Shown here one piece after another: positions 37,848 through 48,700 of a stretch of DNA of 64,000 nucleotides; position 1 is the first letter of the stretch; every line of letters begins with the position of its first letter. The notes under the pieces are model-generated. The model saw only the letters and a list, made by a program, of their open reading frames with translations. It was not told where the DNA came from and did no database searches. Made by a program: the position numbers and the translations under genes. The stretch is from assembly GCF_030936135.1 (NCBI RefSeq), contig NC_082618.1, forward strand, positions 8,219,034 through 8,283,033. Reading direction: 5' to 3'. Source of the stretch: Gavia stellata (Eukaryota; Chordata; Aves; Gaviiformes; Gaviidae).

Positions 37848-40675
37848 GGCCCGGCGGAGCGGGCTCCGAGCGCGCCCCGCCGCCGCCGCTCTGCGCTCGG
37901 GGCCCACCGCCCCGCGGGAGGCCGTGCCGGAGGAGGGGCCAGCCCGGCTCGGCCCCCGGGGCAGGATCGGGGCCGCGGACCGCCCCCGGGGTGTCCCCGT
38001 CCCCGTCTCCCCCCCCCCCGCCCCCGGGCCGCGCTCAGCCCCCGGTGCAGGCGGCGCCGCTGTCCCCGGGGATGCTGGCGGGGATGCGGGGGGGGGGGGA
38101 GCGGTGGGAAAGCCGGGGTGTCCCCTGCCGCCTCCAGCCCGGCCCAGCCCCAGGCTCTGTCCCGCCCCACCGGCCCCCCGCTCCTCCCGGGGGCTCCCAC
38201 GGGCTCCGCTCCGCTGCAGCGGTACGTGAGAGCCCAGCCCTGCCCGGGCTCCGCTGGTGCCAGCGGGGCTCGGTGGCCCCGGAGGAGCAGCGGGATGCCG
38301 AGGGCAGCTCTGCGCTGGCTGCGGGTACACACAGTCCTGCTGCCGCTGGGTCCCTCCTGGCTGAAACCTTTTCCCGGGCAGCTGGGGGACATGCGACACA
38401 GACCAGTCCCACGAACCCCTCACCGCTGCGGAGAGGGGCTGGGGCTGCCCTGTGCGGGAGCGGCTGCCTGCTGCCCGCAGGTGTGGCGGTGCCTGGGCCG
38501 TGTGCGGGTGCCCGGCCGTGTCCCTGGCTCCAGCAGCTCCGGGAAAGCATCCTCCCCGGGCACAGGGTGAGAGGAGGCCCTGGGCACGCTGTGCTGAGCT
38601 CGCCCTGCCCTCACCGCGCGGGGGTGAGCCTGGAGACACGGCAGCTGGGGACAGGGACAGCAGGTCAGTGACAGATACTGTGTCCCTCCATAGGACCTGC
38701 AAAGGAGAAAGGGTGCAGGTGCGGGGGTGGGTTACACCCTGTAAAGCAAATGACAGCATCCTTGGGAGTGGGGGATGCTGTGAGGGGCAGGAGGGTGGGC
38801 TAAAAAAACCCACGTAACCTGGATGCCTGGCAAATATGGATGGATGTTTTCCACCCATTCTGTATTATGCTTCAGTTCCAAATTTGTCTGGGATTTCCCT
38901 GGCAGTGAGTGCCATCTACGGGGCACATCCAGCAGCTTCTGCCTCTCCGAGAAGTGCCCGAGGAACCTGCTGCCTGATGCCCAACACTACTCAGAACCTG
39001 CCAGGCTGCTGCCCCCCCACCTGCCCCCCTGGGACTTATCCCGTCCCACAGCCTCCGGGCAGAATTAGGACCCCCGTTTTGTACATGTGAACCCAAGAGC
39101 AGCGGGGTGACCCTGCCTCGGGGGGTCTCGCGGGGTTGTTATGCCTTCCCCCTCCTTCTGCCTCTCCGGCCATCTGCTTCCATCTGTCTCGCCTTGACTG
39201 AACACCAAAGCTGAAAACCTGGAGATGCAAATTTGGGTGGAGGGAGGGCTTTGTGTCTGGATTAGGGCTGGGTTTCACTTAAACCTTCTCTGAATGCTGG
39301 TATTGCTGGGCTTTCACTCCCTGTGCGATGGGTGCTGACGGGGCAGAGCGGGGGCATGCGCTGCTCCAGGGAGAGCCAGAGCAGGGGAAGCCGCCCAGCG
39401 CAGGGATGCTGTTGGGAGAAGCAGGATTCCTTCAGCAGACATCGCTGCAGGCCTTCTCCTGACAGGGGAAGCATCTGTTGGAGATTAAAGCCAAGATGCC
39501 TCACACACCATCAGCACTTTAAAGAGGCTCCTCTGCTGAGCAAAGAGCTCTCTCTCCCGGCTGCTGCTAGCTTTCCTCTCCTCATTGCCCAGCTCCCACC
39601 TGGGGATTAAGGGAGGAGGAGGAGGAGACCCTGGGGAGGGACTGGCACACCAGAGGGGAGGGCTGAGATGGTTTTTCCAGCGTATGCCCCCCCGTCCTGC
39701 AGGGAAAGAGCTCAGACTGCCCTTGGTGCATTGGGAACCTGCGATGGGGCTTGGGTGGGAGTGCTGGGGCGGGAGCAGTGGGGCTGGAGGAGCTCTGCAG
39801 GGCCTCAGCACTGCAGGAATCAATGCTGTGCTATTTACCCTGCCCAAAAATCTGCCGGTTGTCATGTGTGCGGCAGTAAAACCCTGCCTAATTTCTGCAG
39901 CAATTCCAGTTTGCTGAGCCCTGGGTAGAAGGGAGCCCTCCCAGCCGGTCTGAGCTCTCTGAGCTGGAGGGAAGGGGCCAAAGGGGCCTTTCAGGCAAAA
40001 TTCCCCCCTTCCTCCCCGCCGCTGGGACTGGCCGGGAGCGCACTATCAGTCCCACCGGAGCCACTTTGCTGCGATCAGGAGGAAACCGCAAACGGGGGGG
40101 TGGGTTTTATGAAAGCCGACATCTGTCTCCCCTCCTGGCCCGGCCTTGCAAATCTGCCGGCCACAAACGTCTGCACCAAGGAGCTTAGCATCAAAAGTCC
40201 CAGGGCACTAACCTTCCCCAGCTTCTGCTCCCCTCTTTCACCGGCGGGAGCCAGAGCGACCAGCCAGCCAGGGGTTTTAGCGTGATCCCCACAGCCCATC
40301 TGTCCACCCCACACATATTAACAGCCAGTGCCCCGGTGTTGGATTTTTAAGTCGTGTTTTCTCACAGAGCAAGCAAGAGAGAATAAATAACAGTGACAAT
40401 TGGCAGCAGTGAGACCTTGCAACAAGAAACACAGAGCTGGCACTTCCAGAGGACTTCCCACCTTCCCCAGTTTTCCCGCAGAGTGGAGAGCCCCAGCCGG
40501 GCAGTGCTGGGGTCCCGTACGGCGTGTCGGGGGCTCACAGCTCTGGCCAGCATCGCGGATGAGCTCTGCATCCTGCAGCGCTTCTCTCTCACGCAACAGT
40601 CCCTTCCCGCTTCCCCCGTTTGTCCCGCGGATGCGTTACCTTCCCGGCACCGTCTTGCCACCCCAGCCCTGCAGG
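37848..40675. other. Interval between TRARG1 and BHLHA9
   Basis: The left 700 bp is TRARG1 promoter CpG island. The rest is GC-rich sequence with many overlapping ORFs on all frames and no recognised protein. The BHLHA9 3' untranslated region must lie in the right end. No clear minus-strand AATAAA was found close to the stop. Confidence 0.55.
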
Positions 40676-41428
40676 TCAGTGGATGGGGAGGCACTGCTGG
40701 TGTCCCCAGCTCTGGCAATAGCCCAGCTGCCAGGGCACCGTCCCGGCCAGGGGGTCTTGCAGGCTGCCCGTGTATCTCTGCTGGCCTCGGAGCCCGGGGT
40801 GGTGGGTCCCGCTGGAGCAATAGGCAGGGCTGGGCACGGAGCGATCCTCCTTCGGGCTCTCATAGCGCTGGAGCTGCCTCTCGGGAGAAAAGCTGGCGTA
40901 GAGAGGGGACGGAAGGCAGTGCTGCAAGCCGGCAGCACCTGCATAACCAGGCTCCCAGGGGAGCTGGGGGTGGCTGGCCTTCGCCCCTGGCTCCTGCGCA
41001 GGGACCCTGGCCCGGCCGCGGCACTCGGAGTGGGCGCAGGGCCAGCAGCGCCCAGCGCCGTGCAGGGACAGGGACAGAGCCGTGATCCTGTTGATGGCTC
41101 GCCGGAGGGTAGCGATTTTAGAAAGCCTTTTGCCACCGAGGTCATGTTTGAGGGCCAGCCGCAGGGCGTTGAAGGCTTGGTTGTAGTCCAGGATCCTCTT
41201 GCGCTCTCTGACGTTAGCAGCCATCCTCCTGGCCTTGGAGCGCACTGGCCTGCTCCTCTTCCTCACCTTTATCCCTTTGGCATCCCCCAGGCAGGTGGCT
41301 GCTTCCCTGCCCTGGGGGACCCACAGACCCTGCCCGTAGCACGCCTGGGGTGCGCCCCCCACTTCCAGCTCCTCTTCCGAGCTGTCAGGCTCCGGCACTG
41401 TGCCTTGCCCCATGGCTGCTCCGGACAT
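40676..41428 (-). CDS. BHLHA9: BHLHA9, basic helix-loop-helix factor of the limb bud
   Basis: One uninterrupted 250-codon ORF, fitting the single-exon structure of BHLHA9. The bHLH domain spans residues about 61-122. The basic region is RPVRSKARRMAANVRERKRI with the DNA-contacting N-x-R-E-R-x-R pattern; helix 1 is LDYNQAFNALRLALKHDL and helix 2 is KIATLRRAINRITALSLSLH. This is almost identical to mammalian BHLHA9 as I recall it. The N-terminus is acidic (DSSEEELEVGG) and the C-terminus Pro/Ser/Gln-rich and divergent. A CAHSEC-type motif after helix 2 resembles mammalian CGHLEC. BHLHA9 is a nuclear transcription factor of the apical ectodermal ridge; human copy gains cause limb malformation. 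ATG at 41428 is the first in-frame ATG and has G at -3. ATG at 41413 has a slightly stronger context. Confidence 0.95.
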   Translation of the reverse strand: MSGAAMGQGTVPEPDSSEEELEVGGAPQACYGQGLWVPQGREAATCLGDAKGIKVRKRSRPVRSKARRMAANVRERKRILDYNQAFNALRLALKHDLGGKRLSKIATLRRAINRITALSLSLHGAGRCWPCAHSECRGRARVPAQEPGAKASHPQLPWEPGYAGAAGLQHCLPSPLYASFSPERQLQRYESPKEDRSVPSPAYCSSGTHHPGLRGQQRYTGSLQDPLAGTVPWQLGYCQSWGHQQCLPIH

Positions 41429-42555
41429 GGCCGCGGAGAGGGGGAACGGGAGAGGTGCTGCTGTGGTCCTGCCTCCTGCGAGGTGTGGGAGACACTCCTC
41501 CAGGGACACGCAGCCGCCTCTAAAAACCCCACGGCGGGGCTCGTCACGTGGCTCCTCCCGACCCTCCTCACCTGCCTGCAGGTGTGCTGCCTTGCGGAGG
41601 GGCACTGGGCGAGCCCTGCCTGGCCTCTGCCCGCAGGGATGCTCCCAAGCACCGTGCCAGGCTGGAGCATGGGGCACCGGTGCTGGGGTGCCCAGAGCTC
41701 ACAGAGGGATGCTCACAGGCTGCAGGAGCAGAAGCACCTCTACCAAGCACACATTGCAGTGGTTGCTTTAGTCTCTGCTAAGAGTTTGGTCACTGCAGGA
41801 GTTTCTCGAGCTGCTCTGCCCTCTCCTCAACAGGGCAGCTGGCAGCTCAGCCTGGGACGGGTCATCCCTGGGTTTTATATGGTGCTGCGGGGCAGAGCCC
41901 CATGGGGCATCTCCACCCTGGCATGGGGCTTGAGCTCTGCTCCCCCGCGCTCATGGGTGCTGCAGCATTTCTGTTATTTCCCAGCTTGGGGAAACTGAAG
42001 CACAGAGTGATGATGTTGCTGAGGAGAACCACCGAGTCTTCTGCCTGGGTGCAGGAGAAGACAAAACAACTCAGGAACAGGGCTGGAGCACTGAGCTGCC
42101 TTTGAGATGGTGCCTTAGGGCTGCTCCATGCAGCTGCACTCCAGCGAGCTGGGAGCATCCCTGGGCACGGAGGTAGGTGGGTGCCTGGGCAGGAGCAGCC
42201 CCTGGGAGCCAGCGGAGGAATGTGGGGGGCTTGGCACGCCTCTGCCCTGCGGAGCAGGAAGCAGGAATGTGGCAGGAGGGATTGGGGCAGGTGATAAAAG
42301 AGCTAAAGTGCTACCTGCCTCCAAAGCCTTCCTGTCCCTTCCCAGTAGCGGAGAGCCTGGGGGCAGAACTGTCTGGGCTGGTGCTACTGGGTCTGCCCAG
42401 CACTTACTCTGGGGAAGACGATGCTGAAAGCAGCTCCTTGTTCCCTGCATCCCCAAGCTGGTGGGACAGAGGGACTTGCCAGGTGTGGTGGGTCCGGAGG
42501 CCAGGGGGAGGGCCAGGTCCCTGTCCTCTGAGCAGCGTGGGGCCGCCACGTGTGT

Positions 42556-42830
42556 TTGCCCATCATTTCATTAGCGAGCAGTCGCTAAATGCCTTCCTGT
42601 GCGAAGGGTAACATGTTGAAAAATGGCCCAGGAGTAAGTCTGACAAATTGTTGGGGTGACTGGTGCGAAAGCAGAGCCCCTGGGAGAACGTGCCCCCCTT
42701 GATCCATCCCTTCCTATCTGATTGTCCCGGCTCATGTTTGATCAATAGCCACAATTAGCGGGGGGCTATTTGTCTATTGCCCTTCTCCTCTCTTGGCTCT
42801 TTGAAGTCGGAGCTAATTTAGGTGCCTCTG
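42556..42830. promoter_or_regulatory. Candidate enhancer with homeodomain and TCF-like words
   Basis: A compositionally distinct stretch 1.1-1.4 kb upstream of BHLHA9. It contains CATTAG, TTGATCAATAG, CAATTAG (42752-42758, MSX/DLX-type), TAATTT and CTTTGAA (42799-42805, TCF/LEF-like). BHLHA9 is ridge-expressed and Wnt/MSX/DLX inputs act there, so a limb enhancer is reasonable, but motif words alone do not establish it. Confidence 0.3.
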
Positions 42831-43591
42831 CTCCAGGAACCCAATAAATCAGGAGCCGGGGCCTCGGGGAGAGGGGAGGACCAGGCAGCAGGACTTCAAA
42901 GGGAGGTGAAGCTTGCAAATATTTTTGAGCACTCACCTGTGCTCACTATGGCCTTCTTGTTCTCCCCAGCGGCCTTCTGGCCGCCCAGTCTTGCTCTGCC
43001 CAGGAGCGGGTGCTCCCCCGGCCACCGACTCACACAGTGAGCTCAGCTCGGGAGCAAGAGGCTCTTGGGGATGCTTGAACGCCAGCAGGACGTGCACGCT
43101 GGGCCCACTTAGAGATATGCCTGTCCAAAACCCAGCTAAGCAGGACGGATCCCTGCCTCAGGGGTGTTTTTGCTCATGTGGGAGGTCGGGAGGTGCAGTA
43201 CGGAGCAGATACGGAGGTGGCTGAGCTGGGCGCAAAGCCATTCCCCGCCGGGGCGATGCTTGGGCAGAGGCAGGGGCAGAGGGCAGGCAGCAGCCCCGAG
43301 GCTGTCCCCATCCTGCCCGCAGCCCCCGGGAGTTCGCTGGGGAGCACTGCCGGCTGTTCCCAGCATCTCGACTCTGGGCAGCCCTGGCCTTGCAGGGATC
43401 CAGCCCCAGCTCTCAGAAGAGGGCAAGGCCAAACGTAAATCACCGGTCATCGGATGCCACCTGCCGCCTGTAATTAGTGCGTCCCGCTGGGCCGTCCCCA
43501 CCTCGTCCTGGATGCTTCCTACCTAGGTGCCCATTACAGGGTGGGAGGCCAGCAGGAACGCCCACCCTGGCCCTGCTCCCTCGGCCCCCGC

Positions 43592-43725
43592 TGATTTATC
43601 ACCGCGCACTGTAGAGATTTATGGGCTGAGACGGGGAGCCAGAAATGTGTTGTAAGGCTCTGCCGGGCCTGTCTGCTTGACAGATGATGAAAGAGCTGTA
43701 ATTATCCGTCGCCATACATAAATCA
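43592..43725. promoter_or_regulatory. HOX-PBX-MEIS motif cluster upstream of BHLHA9
   Basis: Within 134 bp lie TGATTTAT (43592-43599), GATTTATGG (43616-43624), TGACAG (MEIS/TGIF, 43678-43683), TAATTA (43699-43704) and ATAAATCA (43718-43725, the inverse of TGATTTAT). TGATTTAT is the known composite site for PBX with posterior HOX proteins. The cluster is about 2.2 kb before the BHLHA9 start and 1.7 kb before ABR. Its role is inferred. Confidence 0.35.
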
Positions 43726-45356
43726 GGCCACTCACAGTACCCCCCCCTTCTTCCCAGCCTCCACAAAGGGGTTCAACCCCCGGGGATACCCCACCTCTCC
43801 AGCACATGAGTATGGGACTTGGGGCACTGCTGAGCGCTGGGCACCTGCCCATCCTGGGCAGCATCGTCACAGCTTTCACGGGTGTCACAGCCCAAAGGCG
43901 TGTTTTGGGTGTCTTTGCCCCTCACACCGCTGCTGAGCGGGGGCTGCAGCTCCTGCAAAGGGCCTGGGACTGCCTGCCCCCCACCTGCATCCATCCAGCA
44001 GCCCCAAACCACCGCCACTTCCAGGTGAGAGCTGCTGGGGCCATCTGGGAGCACAGCCCCCACTGGAGATGAAACCCTGATGGGGTGGTGAGGCGGCAGC
44101 TGACACGGGCTGGGGGGGCTGCCCGGCTCCTGGCAGTGTCCCAGCACCACCCATCCTCCTCGGGAAGGCTGCACCAGGAGGCACGGCTGTGCCGGAGGGA
44201 GACCACAGAGAGGGATCCCATGGTGCCAAGGCGTGAGATTCAGGGACTGGCGTGCAGGGCAGTGCCCACCCCTGCACAGCCCCCTGCTCGGGTGGTGATG
44301 GAGAGGAAGAGGAGGCGGTTGTTGCAACACTGCCTGGGCCCTGTGGGTAGATAAATAGGGCGCTTTGTTCCTGCTGGGGCATGGCCAGGTTACACAAGGG
44401 ACACTGGATCGTGAGTCATCCACAGCCAGCCATCTTGCAGTACGCTGCAGGAGACAGGAGAAGGCAGCTCCCCGCGGCCGTGCTGCCTGGAGGCTCCTGC
44501 CTCTCTGCCCCCGGCACCCCGCGAAGTCCCATGCCCCAGCGCCTGGCATGGCACAAGGCAACTGCCGGCCCTGCTCAGGGCGTGGGGTTGGAAAGCCCCA
44601 TCCCGTGGGGCGGGAATGAGCCGGGGGCGGTGGGCATGCCCTTCCCTGGCAGCTTAAAGGCAGCGGGCACACGCGCCGTGGCACAGAGTGGGGGAAAAGC
44701 CTTACGTGGGCCTTCACCACCCACTGCAGGAGTTTGTGGCTGCCCCTCCATCTGGCGGGAATGGCCCATCCATCCGGAGACGGGCAGGGCAGGCAGAGCA
44801 TCGCTGGCCCGAGGGTGAGGATGGCTGGGAGACGGAGACCCACGGCAAAGGCCGGGGCAGGCGTGGGCTGGGGGAGGGCAGCTCGGTGGCAGAGGAGCTA
44901 CCCCGTGCCTTCGAGGCTCAGTTGTTCCTGGCTCGGGGACCGATTTCTTGCAGCGTGTGGGATTGTTTGTGCCATTAGCTGTCGCTTCCTTTACTGCTCT
45001 GACGCTGCCGACACCAGACGCTTCCTCGCCCGCACAGCATCCTCCCGGCCCGCGTCCCGCAGCTCCTCCGGGGAGTCCCCGAGGCGGGGACGGAGGAACC
45101 GAAGGTCGAAACAGCCGGGAGTACCGCCCCCCCCCGCCCGCCCCGGCCTGCCGAAGCCCATCACGGAGGAAGCCCGCGGTGCCCCCCGGGGAACGGGCGG
45201 CAGAGGCGGAGCCGCCGGGCGCAGGTACCGCGGCCGCTCCCTCCCCCGGGCCCGCAGCCGGAGCCCGCCCGGGGGGCGGTGGCAGCGCTGCTCCCCGCCC
45301 CGGCGGGGCCGTGCCGAGGCGGGGCGGACCGGGGGCGGGCCCCGACGTCAGGCCCC

Positions 45357-45417
45357 GCGGCGGCGGCGGGGGGCGGAAGGCGGCGGCGGCGGCGGCAGCG
45401 GCGGCGCCGGGGGGGAG
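45357..45417 (+). repeat. ABR: GGC/CGG trinucleotide repeat in the ABR long-form leader
   Basis: Interrupted runs of cgg/ggc units occupy the last 85 bp before the ATG at 45441, inside the probable 5' untranslated region. G-rich repeats at this position can form stable structures and vary in length. Confidence 0.85.
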
Positions 45418-45440
45418 GAAACTTCGGGCCGGGGCGGGGG

Positions 45441-45780
45441 ATGGCGGCGGGCGAGGCGGCCCGGGCGGACTTCGCGCGGCACTGGCAGGCGGAGTTCCCG
45501 GGGGAACCGGCGCCCCGCATGGAGCTGGGCTCGGTACGGGCCATGGAGCGGGAGCTGGAGCGCTGCCGCCGCCACCTCCGCCGCCTGCAGCGGGCGCTGG
45601 CCGAGGAGCGCTTCAAGGTGGGCTACCTGGAGGCAGCGCTGGCCCGAGCCCCCCCCCCGCCGCCGCCGCCGCCGCCCGCCGGTCCCCGCCCGCCGCCGAG
45701 CCCCGCCGGCGCGCCCGCGGGCAGCTCCCCGGAGGGAGGCAGCGGCGGCAGCTCCGACGCGGAGGACGCCTCCTCGGCAG
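45441..45780 (+). CDS. ABR: ABR long-form first exon with BCR-type oligomerisation coil
   Basis: 113 codons plus one base, from the first in-frame ATG to GCA G|GTGGGT. Residues 11-70 match the N-terminal oligomerisation domain of [23 protein letters not shown] corresponds to BCR's FAEAWKAQFPDSEPPRMELR, followed by a long charged helix [20 protein letters not shown] and [12 protein letters not shown]. Then come a polyproline run of about nine residues and a Pro/Gly/Ser-rich tail ending DAEDASSA. The BCR Ser/Thr kinase-like region is absent. The exon ends in phase 1 and, spliced to 60307, gives ...SSADFNYG. The residue match, frame and splice phase make it a real ABR exon. Whether it is used, and where, cannot be seen. 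Confidence 0.85.
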
Positions 45781-48700
45781 GTGGGTGCCGCGGGGGGCCC
45801 CGGGCCGCGGCACGGCCGAGGGGGAGCCGTCCCCACCCCGCGTCCCGGGGGCGTCCCGCGCCGGGGACGAGGGTGTCCCCAGCCCCTGTGCCAGCCCCCT
45901 CTCGGGGTGAAGGGCATCCTGTGCCACTGCGTGGCCGAGGGCATCCCCCGCCCTCGTGCTGTCCGCGCTGAGCTCCCGTGCCATACCCGTGGCACAGTCA
46001 AGGGCATCCCGTGCCACTCCGTCCCCATGCCGTGCCGCTGCTAAGGCCATCCCAAGCCCCTGTGCCCACAGTCAATGCCCCCCGTGCCACGGCACGGCAG
46101 AGGCTCTGACGGTCTCCCCAGGCTGCCCCATCACGCAGCTGGGGCACTCCATGCCATCACATGGCTGAGGCCGCCCCAAGCCCTTGTGCCATCCCCATCA
46201 AACAGCTAATACCAGCCCTTGTGCTGTCCCTGTCCCACCACCAAGGCCACCCCAAGCCCCTGTCTTGTCCCTGTCCCACTTCTGAGGGTGTCCTGTGCCA
46301 AGGCCCCTTCCTCAGGCACGCGAGGAGCAGGGCTGGCTGGCCGGTCCCCTGCAGCTGGCTCTTGGTGATGTGCCACTGGCCCAGGAGCCACCTCTGGGGC
46401 TGGGACACTGCAGGAGAGTCACTTCCTGCAGGTGTGACCTTGCTGACAGGGACACCTCTGCTCCGGTGACTCCCTGTCATCTCCCGTGGGGAAGTCCTGG
46501 AGCCGCTAGAGGAAAAGCACGCCAGCGGCAAGGAGTCCCCGGGCATTTCTCTGGGTGGATTGAGGATGATGTTATTTTGCAAGTGAGTGGCTGTTTCGTG
46601 GCACTGAAGGCGCAGCCAGCTAGCGCTGTCACCCGTCACGCTGTCCTACTTCCAGCGGCCTGGAAGTTGTTATTGCATCAGCTTTAATCCCGGTTCAAAC
46701 GGAGTCCTGACAGCCTGAATGTCACTTTTTATGTTGCTAATTCTGCAGCTGACTTGAGTTAATTTTGTTGTTGCTCGATTGTTTGGGGTGGTGGTTTTTC
46801 CCTACGGCTGTATCATGCTGGTTTAAGATTGCCTGGGTAGCAAGCGCTCTGATATTGAACCATGCTTAGTATTTAGTGTAATTTATACTTACTGCATTAG
46901 TCTACAGGGCCAGAGAACAGCTCAGTTTCTGTTTCACCTTCTCAAGCTGTCTGGAGGTGAAACGTCCAAAGTACATGGCTGCTCTTGGTGTTGTCTCCGT
47001 ACTGCGCCGCGCTCGCTCACACGTGTGTTTGTGCCTCTCCCCGATCGGCAGGGACCGGCCGTGGGAGCCCACTCCCAGCCCTGCGGTGAGGACCGAGGGC
47101 ATTCAATGTATTGCCTTCAGAGAGCCGTCCCAAGCCCTTCCCCAGTTCCCCGTCAGCGGGCACCGCTTATAGTTTTTGGAGAGCTGCTCAGCGGCCAAGG
47201 GGGCTCGAGTGCGTGGGAGCAACCAAGCGCAAATCCTTCTGATTTACACTCGGATCCTGCATTTTATTTCTATCTGGGTAATGCTCCTGAATGTTTCTGA
47301 ACACCCAGGACTGTGCAAGGCTGCTCTCAGGCCAAGGTGGGTGTTGTTAAAGGGGCTTCCCTGGAATACAGCGTAAGCCCCCGAGGGTCCCGGCTTCGTA
47401 ACCCTGCCCTTTGAGGTGGCTGGACCAAGGCCTTTGCAGCCAGTCGGGGTGAGTCTTTTGGGCAAGACCTTGAAATCCAAGGTTGCATCTGCTGTGGTTA
47501 AATATGGCCTCTTCTTCCTCCTCCTCTTCCTCGCCCAAACGGGTCTCCATCATGGTCCCCAGCTCCTGCGCTCATCCGGGAAGGCAGTGTCCCCTCTGCC
47601 GAGCGCCCGGCTCCTTGCCCCGTGGCATGGCCAGGCTCTGCGCGGAGGTCGGCTGATGGCGGCGGCGATGAGCGCTCCAGCCTTGTCCCGAGCCTTTCCT
47701 GAGCATCAGCACTTTTCTTTGTTGCGTGTGATAAGGGCGCCTGTGTGCACTGCCGGCGCTGACATTTAAAAGCAGAATTTGAGAGTACAGTAAAACACGT
47801 GTGGTCGTTGCCCGGATCCCCCTTTCTCTGGATAGTTGGTTAACTTAGTGCTCCCATTGTTTCTTCTCACTTCTCTTTATTTTTCAGATATAATTAAAAA
47901 TTCCTGATCATGGTGCTGTTTGCTTCTCCCACCAGCAGTCTGGGTGGTGTGTAACTCGATTAGCACTGCTCTGCCTGGGTCCCTCAGTATTTTCATGTGA
48001 ATTTTGGAGCTTAACAGTGCTGAGGCTGTGGCTGAATGTGGTCGGTCCCCGGCCGTTTCGCTGTAACCTACAGCAGCGCTATCTGGACAGCAAGCGAAGG
48101 AGTGTTGAATATCATCTTCATGGGAATTACCGGGGAAAGACAGTGGTTTCCTTTAAGTAGCTTGTGATTAATCTGATTTAAAGTAAGGAAATCTGCAAGA
48201 TGCCCCTGTTTGCAGCTATTGCGTGAGAGCAGCGCGTGTGACAGCCAGATATGTGATCCTGGCATCTGAGATAACGCCTGTGCCAGCTCACCCGGGACCA
48301 ACAAAATCTGAGCGTCAGCGAGCAGATGGCTAAAAATGAAGCGTGGAAAGGACTAAAATTCCCTTCATCTCAGCCGTCACCTGTCCCTGTGGCTAAACAC
48401 GCAGCTGGCCTCACAGCTGAGTATGCGCAGTGCCGCGCATGGCTGTGCCGGGAGGTGGTCGGGGTGTGCCGGGGCGCGGTGGTGCTTCGGCTGGGTGCTG
48501 CCACCATCACCTCCCTTCTGCTGCGGCACGAGTCTGGGGCGAAGGGTCCAGTGCTGCGGGTTGGTACCCGCAAGGAGAGGGTGAGGTCAGCGGGTGGGAG
48601 GCAATTGTGCCAGTGACCGAGAGGAGGGACGCGGTGATGCTCATCGGGAGATGCTTTGTGCCCGGCAGCTGGGTAGTGCGCACAAAGGTGGAACAAACTG

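Larger units (their letters stand above)
36880..38570 (-). promoter_or_regulatory. TRARG1: CpG island over TRARG1 exon 1
   Basis: Dense CpG and GC-rich sequence without TATA covers the first coding exon (37446-37847) and about 700 bp on its upstream (right) side. This marks the TRARG1 promoter. The exact transcription start cannot be read. C and G homopolymer runs (38010-38022, 38088-38100) lie within the upstream half. Confidence 0.8.
41429..45440. other. Divergent BHLHA9/ABR intergenic interval
   Basis: About 4 kb between two head-to-head genes. It holds an E-box CACGTG at 41545-41550 (about 120 bp before the BHLHA9 ATG), two motif-rich AT-enriched islands (42.55-42.83 and 43.59-43.73 kb), and the left part of the ABR CpG island. 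The many overlapping ORFs here lack family resemblance. Confidence 0.6.
44990..45900 (+). promoter_or_regulatory. ABR: CpG island and promoter of the long ABR form
   Basis: Extremely CpG-dense sequence without TATA, with several GC boxes (ggggcgg, gggggcggg) and a CRE-like GACGTCA at 45344-45350, about 95 bp before the ATG at 45441. A GGC-repeat block (45357-45417) lies just before the coding start. Confidence 0.8.

Noticed and set aside
36528-38858. A 776-codon minus-strand ORF and a 568-codon plus-strand ORF over the TRARG1 promoter
   Set aside because: They arise from GC-rich DNA with few stops and an 18-bp array. Only the 134-codon TRARG1 exon inside has homology and a proper donor.
44734-46044. 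A 436-codon plus-strand ORF across the ABR long-form exon
   Set aside because: It is the wrong frame relative to the BCR-like coil and Arg/Pro-rich, a shadow of the CpG island.
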